Of a DNA stretch of 64,000 bases, positions 47,129 to 60,114 are shown in pieces. The stretch comes from Ashinkailepas kermadecensis (lineage: Eukaryota; Arthropoda; Thecostraca; Neolepadidae), in contig JAOTOM010004743.1 of assembly GCA_034440615.1 (NCBI GenBank), positions 288,501 through 352,500 on the forward strand, read 5' to 3'. Position 1 is the first letter of the stretch. Every line of letters begins with the position of its first letter. Below the pieces are notes generated by a model that saw nothing but the letters and a program-made list of their open reading frames with translations, did no database searches and was not told the DNA's origin. The position numbers and the translations under genes were made by a program.

Positions 47129-48331
47129 TAAAGGCCTGTTTACACGCGGCAGAGACCCGGCCAACTCCCGGCAGAATCGTGACGTTGGCCGGGCTGAGCA
47201 GGACCCGGCAGAACCGAGCAGAATCGAGCAGAACCAGACGTCGGCGACGTTTACAGCCTCTGACGTCACAGCATAAATGGATGACGCCAACAATGTATTA
47301 GCCATAGCGATTATGATTTAGTAGCTTTGTCGACGTCGGTGACGTTGGGAGCAGACAACTTGAAATATTTCAAGTTGTCTGCCGTATTCTGCCATCAGCC
47401 TCGAGTGTCGGACGGTTTTGTGGTTGCTGTTCGGTGGCTACATTTGCTAAAATTTAATAATATGAGTGTTGCGGATGGACATATTGGGGAGTAAATTGTG
47501 CTTTCCCTTGTCCTTCGTAATATGCCCCACACTACAATCCAACTAAATGCAAAAGATAGTACACCTAATTCACGTTTTTGGGAAGGAGGCGCATGCCACA
47601 AAATGGGGTCTGCTCAGGGGCGGAGCTTTGTGCACTTTGTGTGTTGCTGATTCAGCACCAATTGCCAAGTTTAACATTAGGCTTTTGTTGTCGTATGTAA
47701 TGAATGAACTCTAAATTTGGCTCGGCACCACAAATCATTTTGGAAAGTCGATTCTTTCTATGCAACACCCATATCCTATACGATTAATGATAAACTTGTT
47801 CAAAGTTGGGGTCGTTACCCCCTTAACTTTCACCTCCATTCAGTTCCTGTGCTCTTGTCCCTCATCCTGATAGAAACGAGCAAATTGTGACACCCTTTAC
47901 AGTTCTTTAACAGGACGATATTTTCCCCTGCTTCCCTGTTATCGTAACCTCATTACCACGTCCTCCATAGAAAACCATTACTATTAGCGTGCAAGAGCCC
48001 TTCTTGTAATGAGCTAGTACCAAATATCTAGACATTAATGCTATCTGGGTACTACCGTGAGTGGTACATACCACTGTACCACAGCGGATCATTTGTGGCG
48101 CAAAAACAAGCAACCGAGACGCTTCATGGCGCATTGCATAGATGACGTCAGCCCGCTAGTATGACGTTGGCAGAATGAAACGCGACGTCAGAGTCTGCCG
48201 CCAACTGCTACTTTCTGCCGTTGCTTACTAATTTCTTCCGCTGCCTGCCAATTTCTGCCGCCGACGTCGCGAACGTCGGATCTGCTGAGGAAAGATTCTT
48301 CGGAATTCTGCCACGTGTAAACAGGCCTTTA
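47129..48331. mobile_element. TIR DNA transposon, non-autonomous, unclassified
   Basis: Perfect 18-bp termini TAAAGGCCTGTTTACACG (47129-47146) and the reverse complement (48314-48331) bound 1.2 kb. Both ends continue into subterminal regions rich in a GGCAGAA / CGGCAGA motif and TGACGTC-type sites. A TA target duplication is possible if the outermost TA is not part of the element. No transposase frame is present. A 32-bp perfect palindrome lies inside, next to the left subterminal zone. Confidence 0.75.
47351..47382. repeat. Perfect 32-bp palindrome
   Basis: GCAGACAACTTGAAAT followed directly by its reverse complement, with no spacer. The outer GGCAGAC/GTCTGCC matches the subterminal motif of the surrounding TIR element. 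Confidence 0.95.
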
Positions 48332-50497
48332 TTAGCTAGTCAACTGCAGTGTATGCACGACAAAATCTCATCTAAAAGCCTCAGCCCGGCTAAAGCTGTT
48401 GAAATGTTAAGAAATTCATTGTTTCACCGCTTCGAGGCCTAATTTGTTCACTGGGAACTTCAGATTGTCTTTTATTTTGAATTTGTAGCAACTCTTCAAA
48501 CCATGTTTTATTTCAAGTGGGCGCATTTTTGGTTCAAAGAAACGGTTTTATGGCGGCGCCTAGCCGGTACAAGTGCGGACCTGAGGCGTTTCAGCGGACC
48601 TGAGGCCCTTTCAGCGGACCTGAGGCAGCCTTGTTCTGGTATAATCAACTGCCGTGTACCTGTTTATTTCACGGAATGCATTTCAATGATTCTGCATTGA
48701 ATTAATTGCCAATGATTGCTTGATTTGACCATTCGTTTAACTTACAGACGGCGACATATACCGTTCGCTGAAGCAGAGGACAACGTCGAGAGCCAGTTTG
48801 CAACCCACTCATCCCTATATTCACTTGCACAATGTTCCGGGAAATTAACTTGGTGAAGCCCTTGGAAGGTGCTGCACGACCAAAGGCTTCACTAGAACGA
48901 CCTTTAGATCTGGTGAGGCCGCCGCCGACAGTCCTTGGTGCCGCCGTGTTGACAAGAAATGCTCAGAAACGCTACGTTGGTCGTTCACAGGCACAGGGCC
49001 GGCCGATCGCCTCGAGTTCTCCTTCGTTGAGTTGATTCGGGGCCGATCTGAACGTCAGTGGGTCCTCCAAAATGTCGGTACCCACTGTCATGTCCCCTGG
49101 CATTGATCCGCCCCACCCCAACACCTCACGGCTCACTCCAGCCTCTGTCACGGCACTGCCAGTTGGAAGCTGCATTGCCCATTGACGTTGTTGTCACGTG
49201 AATACTGCAAATATTTCTTCATTATATGTTTGCTATTCGAAAACTACAATGACGTTCGCTTCGAACGTTCATTTTTGCAATACCAGAGATAGGCGACCTA
49301 CGCAAAAGCAATAGCTAAGTCATTTGGGCTGTGACTATAACTATGTTACAAGCTGTGCCACCTATGCAAGAAAATTACATTGAAATATGTCGTTAGGAGT
49401 GTTCTTCATTTAGTTTTCCGGAAACAAACATTGCAAGACATATGGTTAACACATGGCTAGCGGTTGTCTAAGTTTATTTTCGATGTCGGACGAGACCAGG
49501 CGGAGACGTGGAACCTCATGCAAATGCCAGTAACTTGTAGTTGTTTTAGCGCATCGTTCACAGCGAGCATGTTGAATAGATATGGAGTAGTTAGGAAAAT
49601 TAACTATATGCTCACGATATCTCAATCCAAAAAGAGTAAGAGCAAGCAGTATATTTCGCCAAGCGGGGCATTGTCACCTGCTGACAGAAGCACTTCGCCA
49701 ACCGTTCCCGTCACAGTCGGCAAAGCCGCGGTTAGCGAAACATACTGCTTTTCCCACGCCTTTTCGGATTGAGGCATCATGAGCACAAGATTAGTTTTCC
49801 AGTTACTCTATAAATATGAGCAAAAAATCGTACATCGCCTTAACATCTCGAAAACTGACAGCTTATTGTGCTTTATTTCTTTCTATATCGAGCATCGCTA
49901 CACTGAACATTCCAGAACACACTCATCTTTTATTATGCGGAAAATATTTAATTAGACATAATTTGCTAATATAGCAATCAACTATTTCGGTGATGGGCAA
50001 TGTTGAATCTGATGAATAGTCCATCTGATGGGATTAGGCAGCTTCTGCTGGGGCACACGGAGACCAAATTTCAGCCATTGCAATTATTTTCGGCGTGAGG
50101 AATTTCATGGATTCAGCTTCTTTATGGAACATGTTGCCTGCCATGCTCATTGGATATTTGCTTCATTGCCACATTTTGGGAAACTGAAGTGCACGTTTCG
50201 TGCCAATTCAAGGCAGCAATGTATTTGTTTGTTATCCGTGTTGCGAGAGGAATGTGAAGGCACTGTCGGGCGGCAGCCATTTTGTTAAACTTGTGAAAAC
50301 AAACAGTTTAAACAGCTGTGCAGCATGTGGGCGGCCGACGGAAGGCTCCGCGGACCCACATGTCGCTCAGCTATCATGCCACCAGCTTTTAAGTACCATG
50401 CGGTCTGTAGCAGCGCAAATACTGGTCACGGGGGTGGAGCCACTCGCCGCACGGCGCCACAGACCATGTGACTTTATGGACTCGCAGTGTGCGCACT
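48332..50497. other. Unique intronic sequence (2.2 kb)
   Basis: Contains three copies of TTTCAGCGGACCTGAGGC-like units (about 48577-48630, spacing 20-21 bp). No gene family is recognised in the short frames at 48832-49175 and 49464-49772. Confidence 0.45.
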
Positions 50498-50815
50498 GAT
50501 GGGCAGCCACCCCAGACAGTGATTCAGCAGCATAAGTGGAGGAATGTCGTCACAGAAACCCGATGGGCAGCTACACCAGACAGTGATTCAGCAGCACAAG
50601 TGGAGGAATATCGTCACAAAAACCTGATGGGCAGCTACACCAGACAGTGATTCAGCAGCACAAGTAGAGGAATATCGCCACAAAAACCTGATGGGCAGCT
50701 ACACCAGACAAGAATATCGACACAAAAACCTGATGGGCAGCTACACCAGACAGTGATTCAGCAGCACAAGTAGAGGAACATCGCCACCAAAATCTGATGA
50801 GCAGCTCATCTCACA
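50498..50815. repeat. 64-bp tandem repeat, about five copies
   Basis: Unit contains GATGGGCAGCTACACCAGAC, AGTGATTCAGCAGCACAAGT and GAGGAATATCG. The fourth copy has a deletion. Confidence 0.92.
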
Positions 50816-51979
50816 TCATCATCATCATCAACATCTCTCTATCTCCATATCTCTCTGTCTCTCTATCTCTTTTTCTCTCTCCCGCCGTCGCCAAGTGTTC
50901 CCCCATTCCTCATCCCTAATATCTTCGGCTGTCACCGCTCTGGGCCCAACAGCCCAATGCCAGTGGCGTCGCTTCCTTCCCTCGGCCTTAGCTCCGTTGG
51001 CCACCTACCGTCGCTAGCCAGGACCCGTGACCTGGTGCACTGCATCCCGGAGCCGGCGGCCACAGGCACCTTCACCCCCCCCCCCCCCGTGCTGCACCCG
51101 TCCCTCCCCCGAATCCCGTCGACAGCCGGCCGACGAGCGGGTGTCGGGGTAGGGGGTTGCCCGTGCCAGCGGTGCTGTGCCAAGCTTGTGATTAGTGGCG
51201 ACTTGTCAGCAGGACACGACGCGCCGCTCAGGAGGCGGGGGCGGGGGGGGGGCGCCGCCGGACGCTCGCTGCCAGCTTCCGTATGACCACGGCTCGGCCC
51301 ACCAATTGATATTTCCACAATGGGTCGTGGCGCGTCCACCAACAGGACGCCCGGCTCGGCTCCGCTTCCGTCAGCTGAGCGTCTCTCCGTCGGCAACGGC
51401 GGCCGCTCCGTTGTCGTGGAGATTCTCGTGACCTTGGATGAGGTGGTGGTCGTGCGCGCTGCGGCATGAGCAGCACTGAGCCGCAGTTTAGCCCTGTCCG
51501 TCCCTCGCCTGACGAGCAGTGGCCCATGACCAAACAGTGAGCCAGGAGCTGGGATTAATCGCGATGGTGTGCTGTATCTCGGTTAGAAGCCAGTCAGTCT
51601 AGATGGAAGTGGTTTGATTCAAGACTTGCAACATCAGAGCAAAGTTTGAAGCTGCTCCGCAAGTCGACAACTAATTAGTGCATCAAGTTATCACGAGCTA
51701 CGTGGCTTACGAGTTCAGCAACTTGTCGAAATATCAAGCTTCAAATTGATAGCTCGAATCTGATTATGGCCCCAAGTTGTGTGATGCTGTTTTCGAAGTT
51801 TTGGCATTGGTGACTATGGGGGGCGAATTACAAGTCACAATCAGGCTACAGTAGATGATGAATATATTTAATATATCCTCTGACATAGTTAAACTACTTA
51901 TCTGTCACTGATTGTCACTGATGAGTTTGGCACAGCCACGTCTACTCTGGCAGCGCGTGCAGGGCAGCGCGTGCAGTTT
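50816..51979. other. Intronic sequence with a GC-rich middle
   Basis: ATC and CT simple repeats occur at 50812-50880, and a GC-rich block with C10 and G9 runs at 50940-51470. Minus- and plus-strand frames there show no domain. The rest is unique. Confidence 0.45.
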
Positions 51980-52152
<173 letters not shown>

Positions 52153-53431
52153 TACATGTCAAACCATTGCCAATGTTGATATAACATAAGCTTTGACAGG
52201 GCTAGCTTCGGCATGCCGCAAGATATGGCCGCCGCCGTCGTTGGAGTTGAGATTGGCAGGCTAGCCTAGATATTGTTGGACACGTATTTAAGAAGAAAAA
52301 AAACAGGCATTGCAAGGAGAGGAGTGGGTAGCTCCCATTTGTGGACCCCGCTATAAGATATAAATTGCTCTCATTGTGAAACACTCAACCATTTGGCAAC
52401 AGACTATGTTTCAGGGTTTGAAGAAGATCGCCTGTTACCGAAATGTTTGAATGTTTTGCTTGCAAAAGCTGTCGATCAATGAAACCATTTCGCATGATAA
52501 AAGTTGAGCATCTTCTGGAATAGCAAGGTTCAATATTAAAGCTAATAAATAATAATTGATAATTTGTGAGTTATGGAAGGGTTGCAGCCGTCTACGAGCT
52601 TTGTTTCTGCTCAAATGTTTTATACTCCGCAGCTCCGCGTCATCCCATATCGCTCAGTCCTCTGTTTCACTTCATCTGGCGATGTGCAAGGTTGCGTCGT
52701 TGCTACGGTCAAGAATTATCATGGAATCATATTATAAGATGAACACGTCAATGGCACAACATGCTAAAATAGAAAAACAAGCCAATGCTAAGTATGCACA
52801 ACAAAAGCGTTACTGGTGTAACTGGTGTAACTGGTGTAACTTGCGCATCTTCAGTGCATGTAAATGTGACCGTGGCACTAAAGTGGTATCCCACTTGTCC
52901 GTACCTTCCACAGTTAGTTAGTGCACATGGCTACAGTTAGTATGTACGCTCTTGGGAATGCTGCATAACGACCTCAAACTTAGCAGACAGGCGCTCAACG
53001 CGACCAATTAGATCTACATAGCTGGGATTTTCTGTTGTCACCTCTATGTTCGTCATGTCGTCACCCGAGCCAATCACCTGTGTCCTGCTCACCTCTCTGT
53101 TCGCCATGTCGTCACCCGAACCAATCACTTGTGGCCGAAACAACGGCCAACTGTTTTTGCCACCATTCGATGGAAGGCTAAGGGTCTTGAGCATTGATTT
53201 AAATGGCAGGAATAATATTTCGGGAAATAACTAGTCGTGGATGTGTTCAATATGATGAACGATCTTAAACAGCCTAAAATATTCACGACGACAATGATGG
53301 TCTGACCAAGTCAGGAAACATAGAAACGCTTAATGCAATTATAATTGTCCTAATTATTCATCCCTCCAAATGGTAAGACCTCCTTTTGAGTAGTTCATCC
53401 GAAGACCAAAGTCATTAGCTATTCTCCTCAC
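52153..53431. other. Unique intronic sequence downstream of exon B
   Basis: Contains a 9-bp triplication CTGGTGTAA (52812-52842) and a roughly 51-bp duplication with GTCGTCACCCGAGCCAATCA (about 53043-53135). The intron starts at 53431 (minus strand) with GTGAGG. No other gene is seen. Confidence 0.5.
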
Positions 53432-53856
53432 CTGTCCGGGGTGTCATCTTGACCTTCATCGGCAAGACGAGATGATTCATGGCCGTGGAGTGCGGGCGTC
53501 GTTGCCAGCGAGTAGCCGTCCCTGTCGCCACCTGTGGTCAGCAGCTGCGCCTGCGAGCTCATCTGGTCGCCGCTAGATGGCAGGCCCGGCTGGCGCCGCC
53601 CACCGCCAGACGTCTGTTTCGCCGCGTCGCCGACGCCTGTCGCCGGTTTGTGCGGCGGCGGCGGGCTGCCGGCGGCGACGCCACCAGCTGGAGGCTGCGG
53701 GCTGCAGCTGCCGGCTGTGACGCTGCTGTTGCTGCTGTCGGTGCCGCTGCAGTTGGTGCTGTTGTAGCCGCTGCTGCGCGCCGTGAACAGGTCGGCCGCC
53801 ACCCCACGCCGGATGGTCAGGTCCAGGTGCTGAGCCAGCTTCAGAACGTACACCAC
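53432..53856 (-). CDS. USH1C-like: Exon B of the harmonin-like gene: end of PDZ2 and Ser/Pro-rich linker
   Basis: Minus-strand exon of 425 nt. The acceptor ACTGCCGCAG precedes GTG at 53856, and the donor GGACAG|GTGAGG falls at 53432/53431. It begins in phase 0, exactly completing the PDZ fold of the exon at 56905: VVYVLKLAQHLDLTIRRG supplies the last helix and the final beta strand. Then come ADLFTARSSGYNS, a Ser/Thr/Asn-rich stretch, Pro- and Gly-rich linkers (PPPPHKP, SGGGRRQPG) and an acidic end (ADEGQDDTPD). The LF..SSGYNS segment after the PDZ is like that of insect harmonin-like proteins. It ends with two bases of a split codon, which exon C completes. The linker is probably disordered. 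The plus-strand frames over this region are shadows. Confidence 0.85.
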
Positions 53857-54642
53857 CTGCGGCAGTGCGGGCGTGAACAGGGCTGCCGCCGCAGCTGACG
53901 CAGGCCAATCGTGAGGTCGTGGCAGCTGTGGGAAAATTACTGCTATGTGCAAAAGCGAGAGAAGATTGCGCCGCTGTCGTCCACGTAAAAATGTAAACCG
54001 GCAACTCTCGCAGCTACCCGAATCGCCAAACGAGCAGCGGCAGGATATTCTAAAATATCGGTATGTTCAAGATAAAAAACATGCACGCCCGCCCCTTGAC
54101 CAGGGCCACTGCTTATATGGATTGAACAGTGATAAAGAGAGCGTGTATCATGGCGTCATTTATCTTATATATCTTCTCGTTGTAAGTTTGCACGCACGAC
54201 CTTTTCCTTTATTCTTAATCTTAGGTTATGAGGAAAATGTTTTAAGCACCTATGTCTGTCATGGATAATAGTGATCTTAATACATGCATACAAACCAAAC
54301 AACTATGGAATAACCGATTGGGCGAGGAAAAAACATTCACATGTAGTCAATGTTGCATGAAACACCTCAATATGCCTGTCTCCTATCCCTACGTGCGCGA
54401 CGAACACGCCTCTCATCTCTGAGGTATCAAAATTAGCCTAGCGCACGTAAGGCGAGGAATCTCCACGGGCATCTTCTCTTAGCATTAGAAAGCGTGTTTG
54501 CGTTTCCATTGTTCGCCGATGGAAAAGTGATGGACGTTGCGTATTCCACTCTTCAAGAACATTCCAAATCAGCTGAAATCCACCTTTCCTTCGTCATGGA
54601 GCCCCACAACGGATGGATGTGAATGCTGCGAATGCTGTGAAT
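53857..54642. other. Intron between exons A and B, right part
   Basis: Unique sequence. The acceptor of exon B lies at 53857-53866. No other gene is seen. Confidence 0.5.
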
Positions 54643-54814
54643 GTTGGTCGTTTGGGACGAATTTCCATTGGAAGCATGGCAAGCTAATCATTTAATGGTT
54701 GAATTCGAACAATATATTTCATGTACTGCTGTACATGAAATATATTGTTCGAATTCAACCATTAAATGATTAGCTTGCCATGCTTCCAATGGAAATTCGT
54801 CCCAAACGACCAAC
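54643..54814. repeat. Perfect 84-bp inverted repeat with 4-nt loop
   Basis: Left arm 54643-54726 begins GTTGGTCGTTTGGGACGAAT and ends TTTCATGTAC. The loop is TGCT (54727-54730). The right arm 54731-54814 is the exact reverse complement with no mismatch. Homology stops abruptly at both outer ends. Absence of any mismatch means it is recent, gene-converted or an assembly or cloning fold-back. It lies in the intron between the two PDZ exons. A transcript of either strand would fold into an 84-bp hairpin. Confidence 0.97.
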
Positions 54815-56364
54815 AGATTATTGAATACAGAAAATTAAGTTAGAATAATACAGAAACAGATTAATATATAAAATTGAATTCAGCCAAACAGGATGTTCCC
54901 GTAACTCGTGTACTTTCAGTATCAGCAATGACATTTATAGCAATGATATGCTTGCATTAATCCCTCTGCTGTATATTTATTTGAAATTTAGCAAAGTTTC
55001 AGGACTATGTTTGCCATTTATTTTGTGGATATTAGGAAAAGTGCTTTCTGAAGTACCTTCTATAGCTCTACATGCAAGATTTACGCCCTGGATTGTTTGC
55101 AAAAAGCGAGAAGTTTTCTACAAGATTAGCCAGGATTCCTAGGACGCCAGGGTATTTCAGGCCCGCTTCATGCCTTGAACTTTTAGCTTCGTTCGTGAAC
55201 TCCACCATAAGGGAACGGCAGCGGTAGGTGTTCAAGTTTTTTTAGCGGAACATTACTGCCATGTACTGAATATATCTGGACACATTGCTCCCTGGTGTTC
55301 GACGTCGTCCACACAAATACTTTTGTCTTGGCAGAAGTATTGTCATGGCCTCTTGCATTGTCATGGCCTCTGCCCGACTAATACCATGCGGAACCGTTTC
55401 TGTGCATCACTTGTTTCCATGGTGAACAAAGGGAATGGCTATCTAGCCTCCTGCCAGTCCTCCACGTCGCCTCTGATGTGCCTTTCTGTGTAATCGCTGT
55501 CAGCGGGCGCCGCACCTTCTCCTCGTCTCGCCAGCTCGTGACTGCATTATGGAGAGGCGGGCGGCTGCGGGCCAGGCCGATAATTTCGTTTGGCGGCGCT
55601 CCGCCGGGGAGTTACACAGTGGGCGCGGCCGACGGTCGGGCCCGTGCCGTCCATTACCGACCCATCCTGTACACCCCGCGGCGCCACACACCACCGCTTC
55701 GGAAATATATGTCCTGACCACGCAAGTCTTTCCCCGGCGCCTCCCCCCCTCCCCCCCTCCCCCCCTCCGCGCCGGGGCCAATATTGGAGGAACGGGCTTT
55801 CCGTGGCCGCCGGACGATCCCTCGGGGGTAGTAGCGCCGACCCATGGCACGGCCGACACCAGCCTGGATGGGCGAAATAGCGCGTGCTCCGCGAATGCGG
55901 GGCAGTGCTGACTCCGAGCGTTGGCTGGTGTCAATGTTGGTGCCAAGGCTGAATGCGAGTTGTGTTCCTTTGTGGCCGGTGTCATTTGTATTCCGGTCAT
56001 AGACACAGGCCATACGGAAACTGACGAACAACGCGGACAAATATCTTGGTCCCATCCAAGCTTACATCAAGGCAGTGTTTCGTGTTTCAATTTCACAAAT
56101 GTAACACTTATGATGCAGGCTAGATGTTGATATGTAAATTATGGCTTTAGAGGCTATAGGATTCCGACTTGCTGGGGTAACTGAAAACATGACTACGGAA
56201 TTTGGGTATGAACATTATTAGAACGTCCCAAACACTCTAATGATGTACTACATGGCGCGCAACACTAAAGGGAAGTAAATGGCATCCGTTCTAGCGGGAC
56301 ATGCAAGATGTGATGGCATTTACCTTTCCAGTATATTGGGTAATTGCATCCCCAAGGTAGCTTC
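54815..56364. other. Intron between exons A and B, central part
   Basis: Mainly unique. A GC-rich block at 55480-55900 with a CCCCCCTCC repeat (55740-55767) has open frames on both strands but no recognisable domain. It may be regulatory. The rest shows nothing. Confidence 0.45.
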
Positions 56365-56376
56365 ACAGTCCTCTAT

Positions 56377-56422
<46 letters not shown>

Positions 56423-56438
56423 CGATATAGAGGACTGT
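56365..56438. repeat. Perfect 19-bp inverted repeat around (AT)n
   Basis: ACAGTCCTCTATATCGATA (56365-56383) and its exact reverse complement (56420-56438) enclose a self-complementary AT tract, so the whole 74 bp can form a near-continuous hairpin. Confidence 0.93.
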
Positions 56439-56475
56439 AGATAATAAAATATATATATTCATATATGTGATTACA

Positions 56476-56647
<172 letters not shown>

Positions 56648-56904
56648 AAAGAGTAAGTGTGCAACAGAGATGCGCTTCCCGGCGTGTCATGAACTTCATC
56701 TCATACAATAATTCCGAATAAAGAGAAAACATCTGGAGCGTTCCACAAGACATTGCACGTGATCATTCATATTTGTTATTGAGCATTATTGCGCGCCATT
56801 ATAACTAATAAGTGTGACAGGTTATGCATTTGCCGAACCTCAAAGAGCGCCCGGACGTTGACTTGAGCACTACAGTGCACGCAGGCGAGCGTCATTGCGC
56901 CTAC

Positions 56905-57049
56905 CTTGGCGAAGTCGATGTCAATGAAGCTGATGCCGTTGCACTCGACGATCTGGTCGCCCGGCCTCAGTCCGACCTCCCTGGCCAGTCCGACCTCCTT
57001 GATCGACTGCACAAATACACCCGGATAGCCGGCGGGGCCCTTGCAGATG
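56905..57049 (-). CDS. USH1C-like: Exon A of a harmonin-like PDZ scaffold gene: core of PDZ2
   Basis: Minus-strand exon of 145 nt between the acceptor CCAATTTTCAG (57060-57050) and the donor AAG|GTAGGC (56905/56904). After one base completing a split codon it reads ICKGPAGYPGVFVQSIKEVG, LAREVGLRPGDQIVECNG and ISFIDIDFAK. This is the PDZ core: the strand after the carboxylate-binding loop, GVFVQSI, the GL.PGDQI turn and the V.CNG strand. The GDQIVE.NG..F motif is typical of harmonin PDZ2. The missing first part of the domain (the RGLGCS-type loop) must lie in an upstream exon, probably beyond 64000. Harmonin-type proteins are cytoplasmic scaffolds for cadherin and myosin complexes at microvilli or stereocilia. 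That role is known for the family, not shown here. Confidence 0.87.
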
Positions 57050-57224
57050 CTGAAAATTGGCCAGGGTCAGGGTGCTGTGGCGACGAGGCGATGAGATCGG
57101 TTATGTTGGCTACGCTGTTGGTGATCTGTTGCGAGTGATGGGGGGCATAGTTACCCTCTCGCCGCCTGGAGGAACTAGTGCACATCCATGTACATATCAT
57201 ATGTCACGTAGATATCACATACAC

Positions 57225-57232
57225 ACACGCAG

Positions 57233-57322
<90 letters not shown>
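57225..57322. repeat. (CA)n(TA)n microsatellite
   Basis: About 14 CA units followed by about 30 TA units. Confidence 0.95.
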
Positions 57323-57323
<1 letters not shown>

Positions 57324-57856
57324 TACATGTCAATCAAACAAGAGCGCAAGCAGTATGAGGATTATATAGTCACATGACGTAGTGAGATGAAATGCATGAA
57401 TTGGAGTTTGTTGCAGCAATATTTTACTTCGAATTCAGCAATTGCACGACATTAAATCGACTAGATGCTTATGCTGACAATTGTCTTCCCTTTTCTGCAG
57501 TAATCTTCCCCAACCGGGTGATGGTCCGGGGGACTGTTGCCGTCAACATCAACTGAAACAGTGGAGCATTGTGCCAGGTGGGGCCGGGACATGGGGACCT
57601 GGCGCAAGTAGAGCTGCCTGTGTCTTTGGAGAGGCTCGAGCCCGCCCGATGTTTCCACGAGCCGCTCCAATAACAACAGAGTTTAGTGCGAAATACCATC
57701 GGTGAGCCCGTCCAGTGCGAGTTGAGTTTATCGACTTTAGCACTGCTCGGTGCTCCAAGTCGACGTTTTTGGCTCCATGCCTCGGGCATGGAGCAAAACA
57801 GCGGAAATTCAATATGGCCATGAATGTATGAAGGTGGCGCAAAGAAGACAGTCAGC

Positions 57857-58028
57857 ATGCTGCCGGCCTATCCCAGCAACTGCCTACCACTGCGCCAAGC
57901 GATACAGCCAGTGTGCTGCCGGCCTATTCCAGAGACTGCCTACGACTGTGCCAAGCGGGACGGCCAGTATGCTGCTGGCCCATTCCAGCGGCTGCCTGCG
58001 ACGGTACCAAACGATACAGCCAATATGC
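57857..58028. repeat. 57-bp tandem repeat, three copies
   Basis: Unit contains GTGCTGCCGGCCTATTCCAG and AGACTGCCTACGACTGTGCC. Copies are about 80-85% alike by eye. Confidence 0.9.
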
Positions 58029-59242
58029 GGTCTATACCAACGCCGAACATGCGCGCTGTAAGCGTAGCCTTTGCATTTCAAATAGCTTGTCCTCTGTATG
58101 CTCCATCCACTTCAGTTCAATTGTCTCATAGCTCGCCAAATCCCCGGGCTTTCTTTCACACGTCCTATATGACCGCGGTGGCCGGTTTATTGCAGAAACC
58201 CGTTGATCCCACCACCCCACGCCAGCATTACCATGATCAAAAAAGTGGAAAAGCAAGTTCGATTTCCGAACGCCTGAAAACGAGTGAGGATTTCAAACAT
58301 ACGGAAAGCTGACCGACGGCTCCGAAAGCCGCTCCAGTTCCGAGACCACCTTACAGCTCCCACTCAAGACTTGAGACTGACTTCTACACAGACACGTGCA
58401 ATGAATGATGATGCAAACATTAGTGAACTAACAAAGAGAAAGACATGCTTGGATAATATCCCAACATAGTGAAGCTCATTTGAACATCAAAACTGGCATA
58501 CCAGGTCGTGGCAATGGCAATAAAGTGCCGTCGATCTTTTGGTCCCGAATTGGTTTGCACAATATACTCGGACTACCTATATATTTAATTGTGTTAACTC
58601 AACCACACCACCTCCTGAGCCCATCCCCGCCAATATGCGGGTGGAGATAACCCATTCGTAGGTCGGGAATTCGACAGGCCAACTGCGCGAGACGACCGAT
58701 TCTGTCCAGCGGCAGTCTGTTCGGCTGCAAAGTGGAAGCCCCCGCTGATCCTAGTGGTTTATTTTGCAGAGTCGAGGATCTCGACTTCTGTTTGTACTGC
58801 CCAACGGCGCCAGGCAGTTGCAATTGGCTTGTATTTAGATATTCCACCCGTGATGCCGAAATGTATCCAATCGAGTCCATTCAAGTGGGCTGCGTCCACT
58901 CGGTGGAAAGCCGCAATATGTAAAGTAAGCCCGAAATCAGTACAGCCCCTTGACCTTCGTGAAAATAGCACAAGTTCATTTTTATCCATTTGGACGACTG
59001 TCAGGTCAAGTTGTCGGTGCTGGTTTACTTGCATGTTTTGCTCAAGATTAATGGTTGTGAACAGTGGTGCAGAAATATTAATAGTGCATGGTAACCGGAC
59101 AGGGCGTCACATGACAGAATTACGAATGGCAAAGTGTGTGGCATAGCTTTTATATTATATTATTGACTTCCTGGAACATCCATGGTCATGTTGCCAGAGC
59201 TGGTAATACCCCATGTTGTGAAAGATGCAGAATATTGCAGCT

Positions 59243-60110
<868 letters not shown>

Positions 60111-60114
60111 TATC

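Noticed and set aside
53479..53898. Plus-strand ORF of 139 residues
   Set aside because: Shadow of exon B on the opposite strand. The minus-strand frame completes a PDZ domain.
57461..57858. Minus-strand ORFs as the exon preceding exon A
   Set aside because: They lack the glycine-rich loop and first strand expected before ICKGPAGYPG, and no suitable donor phase was found.
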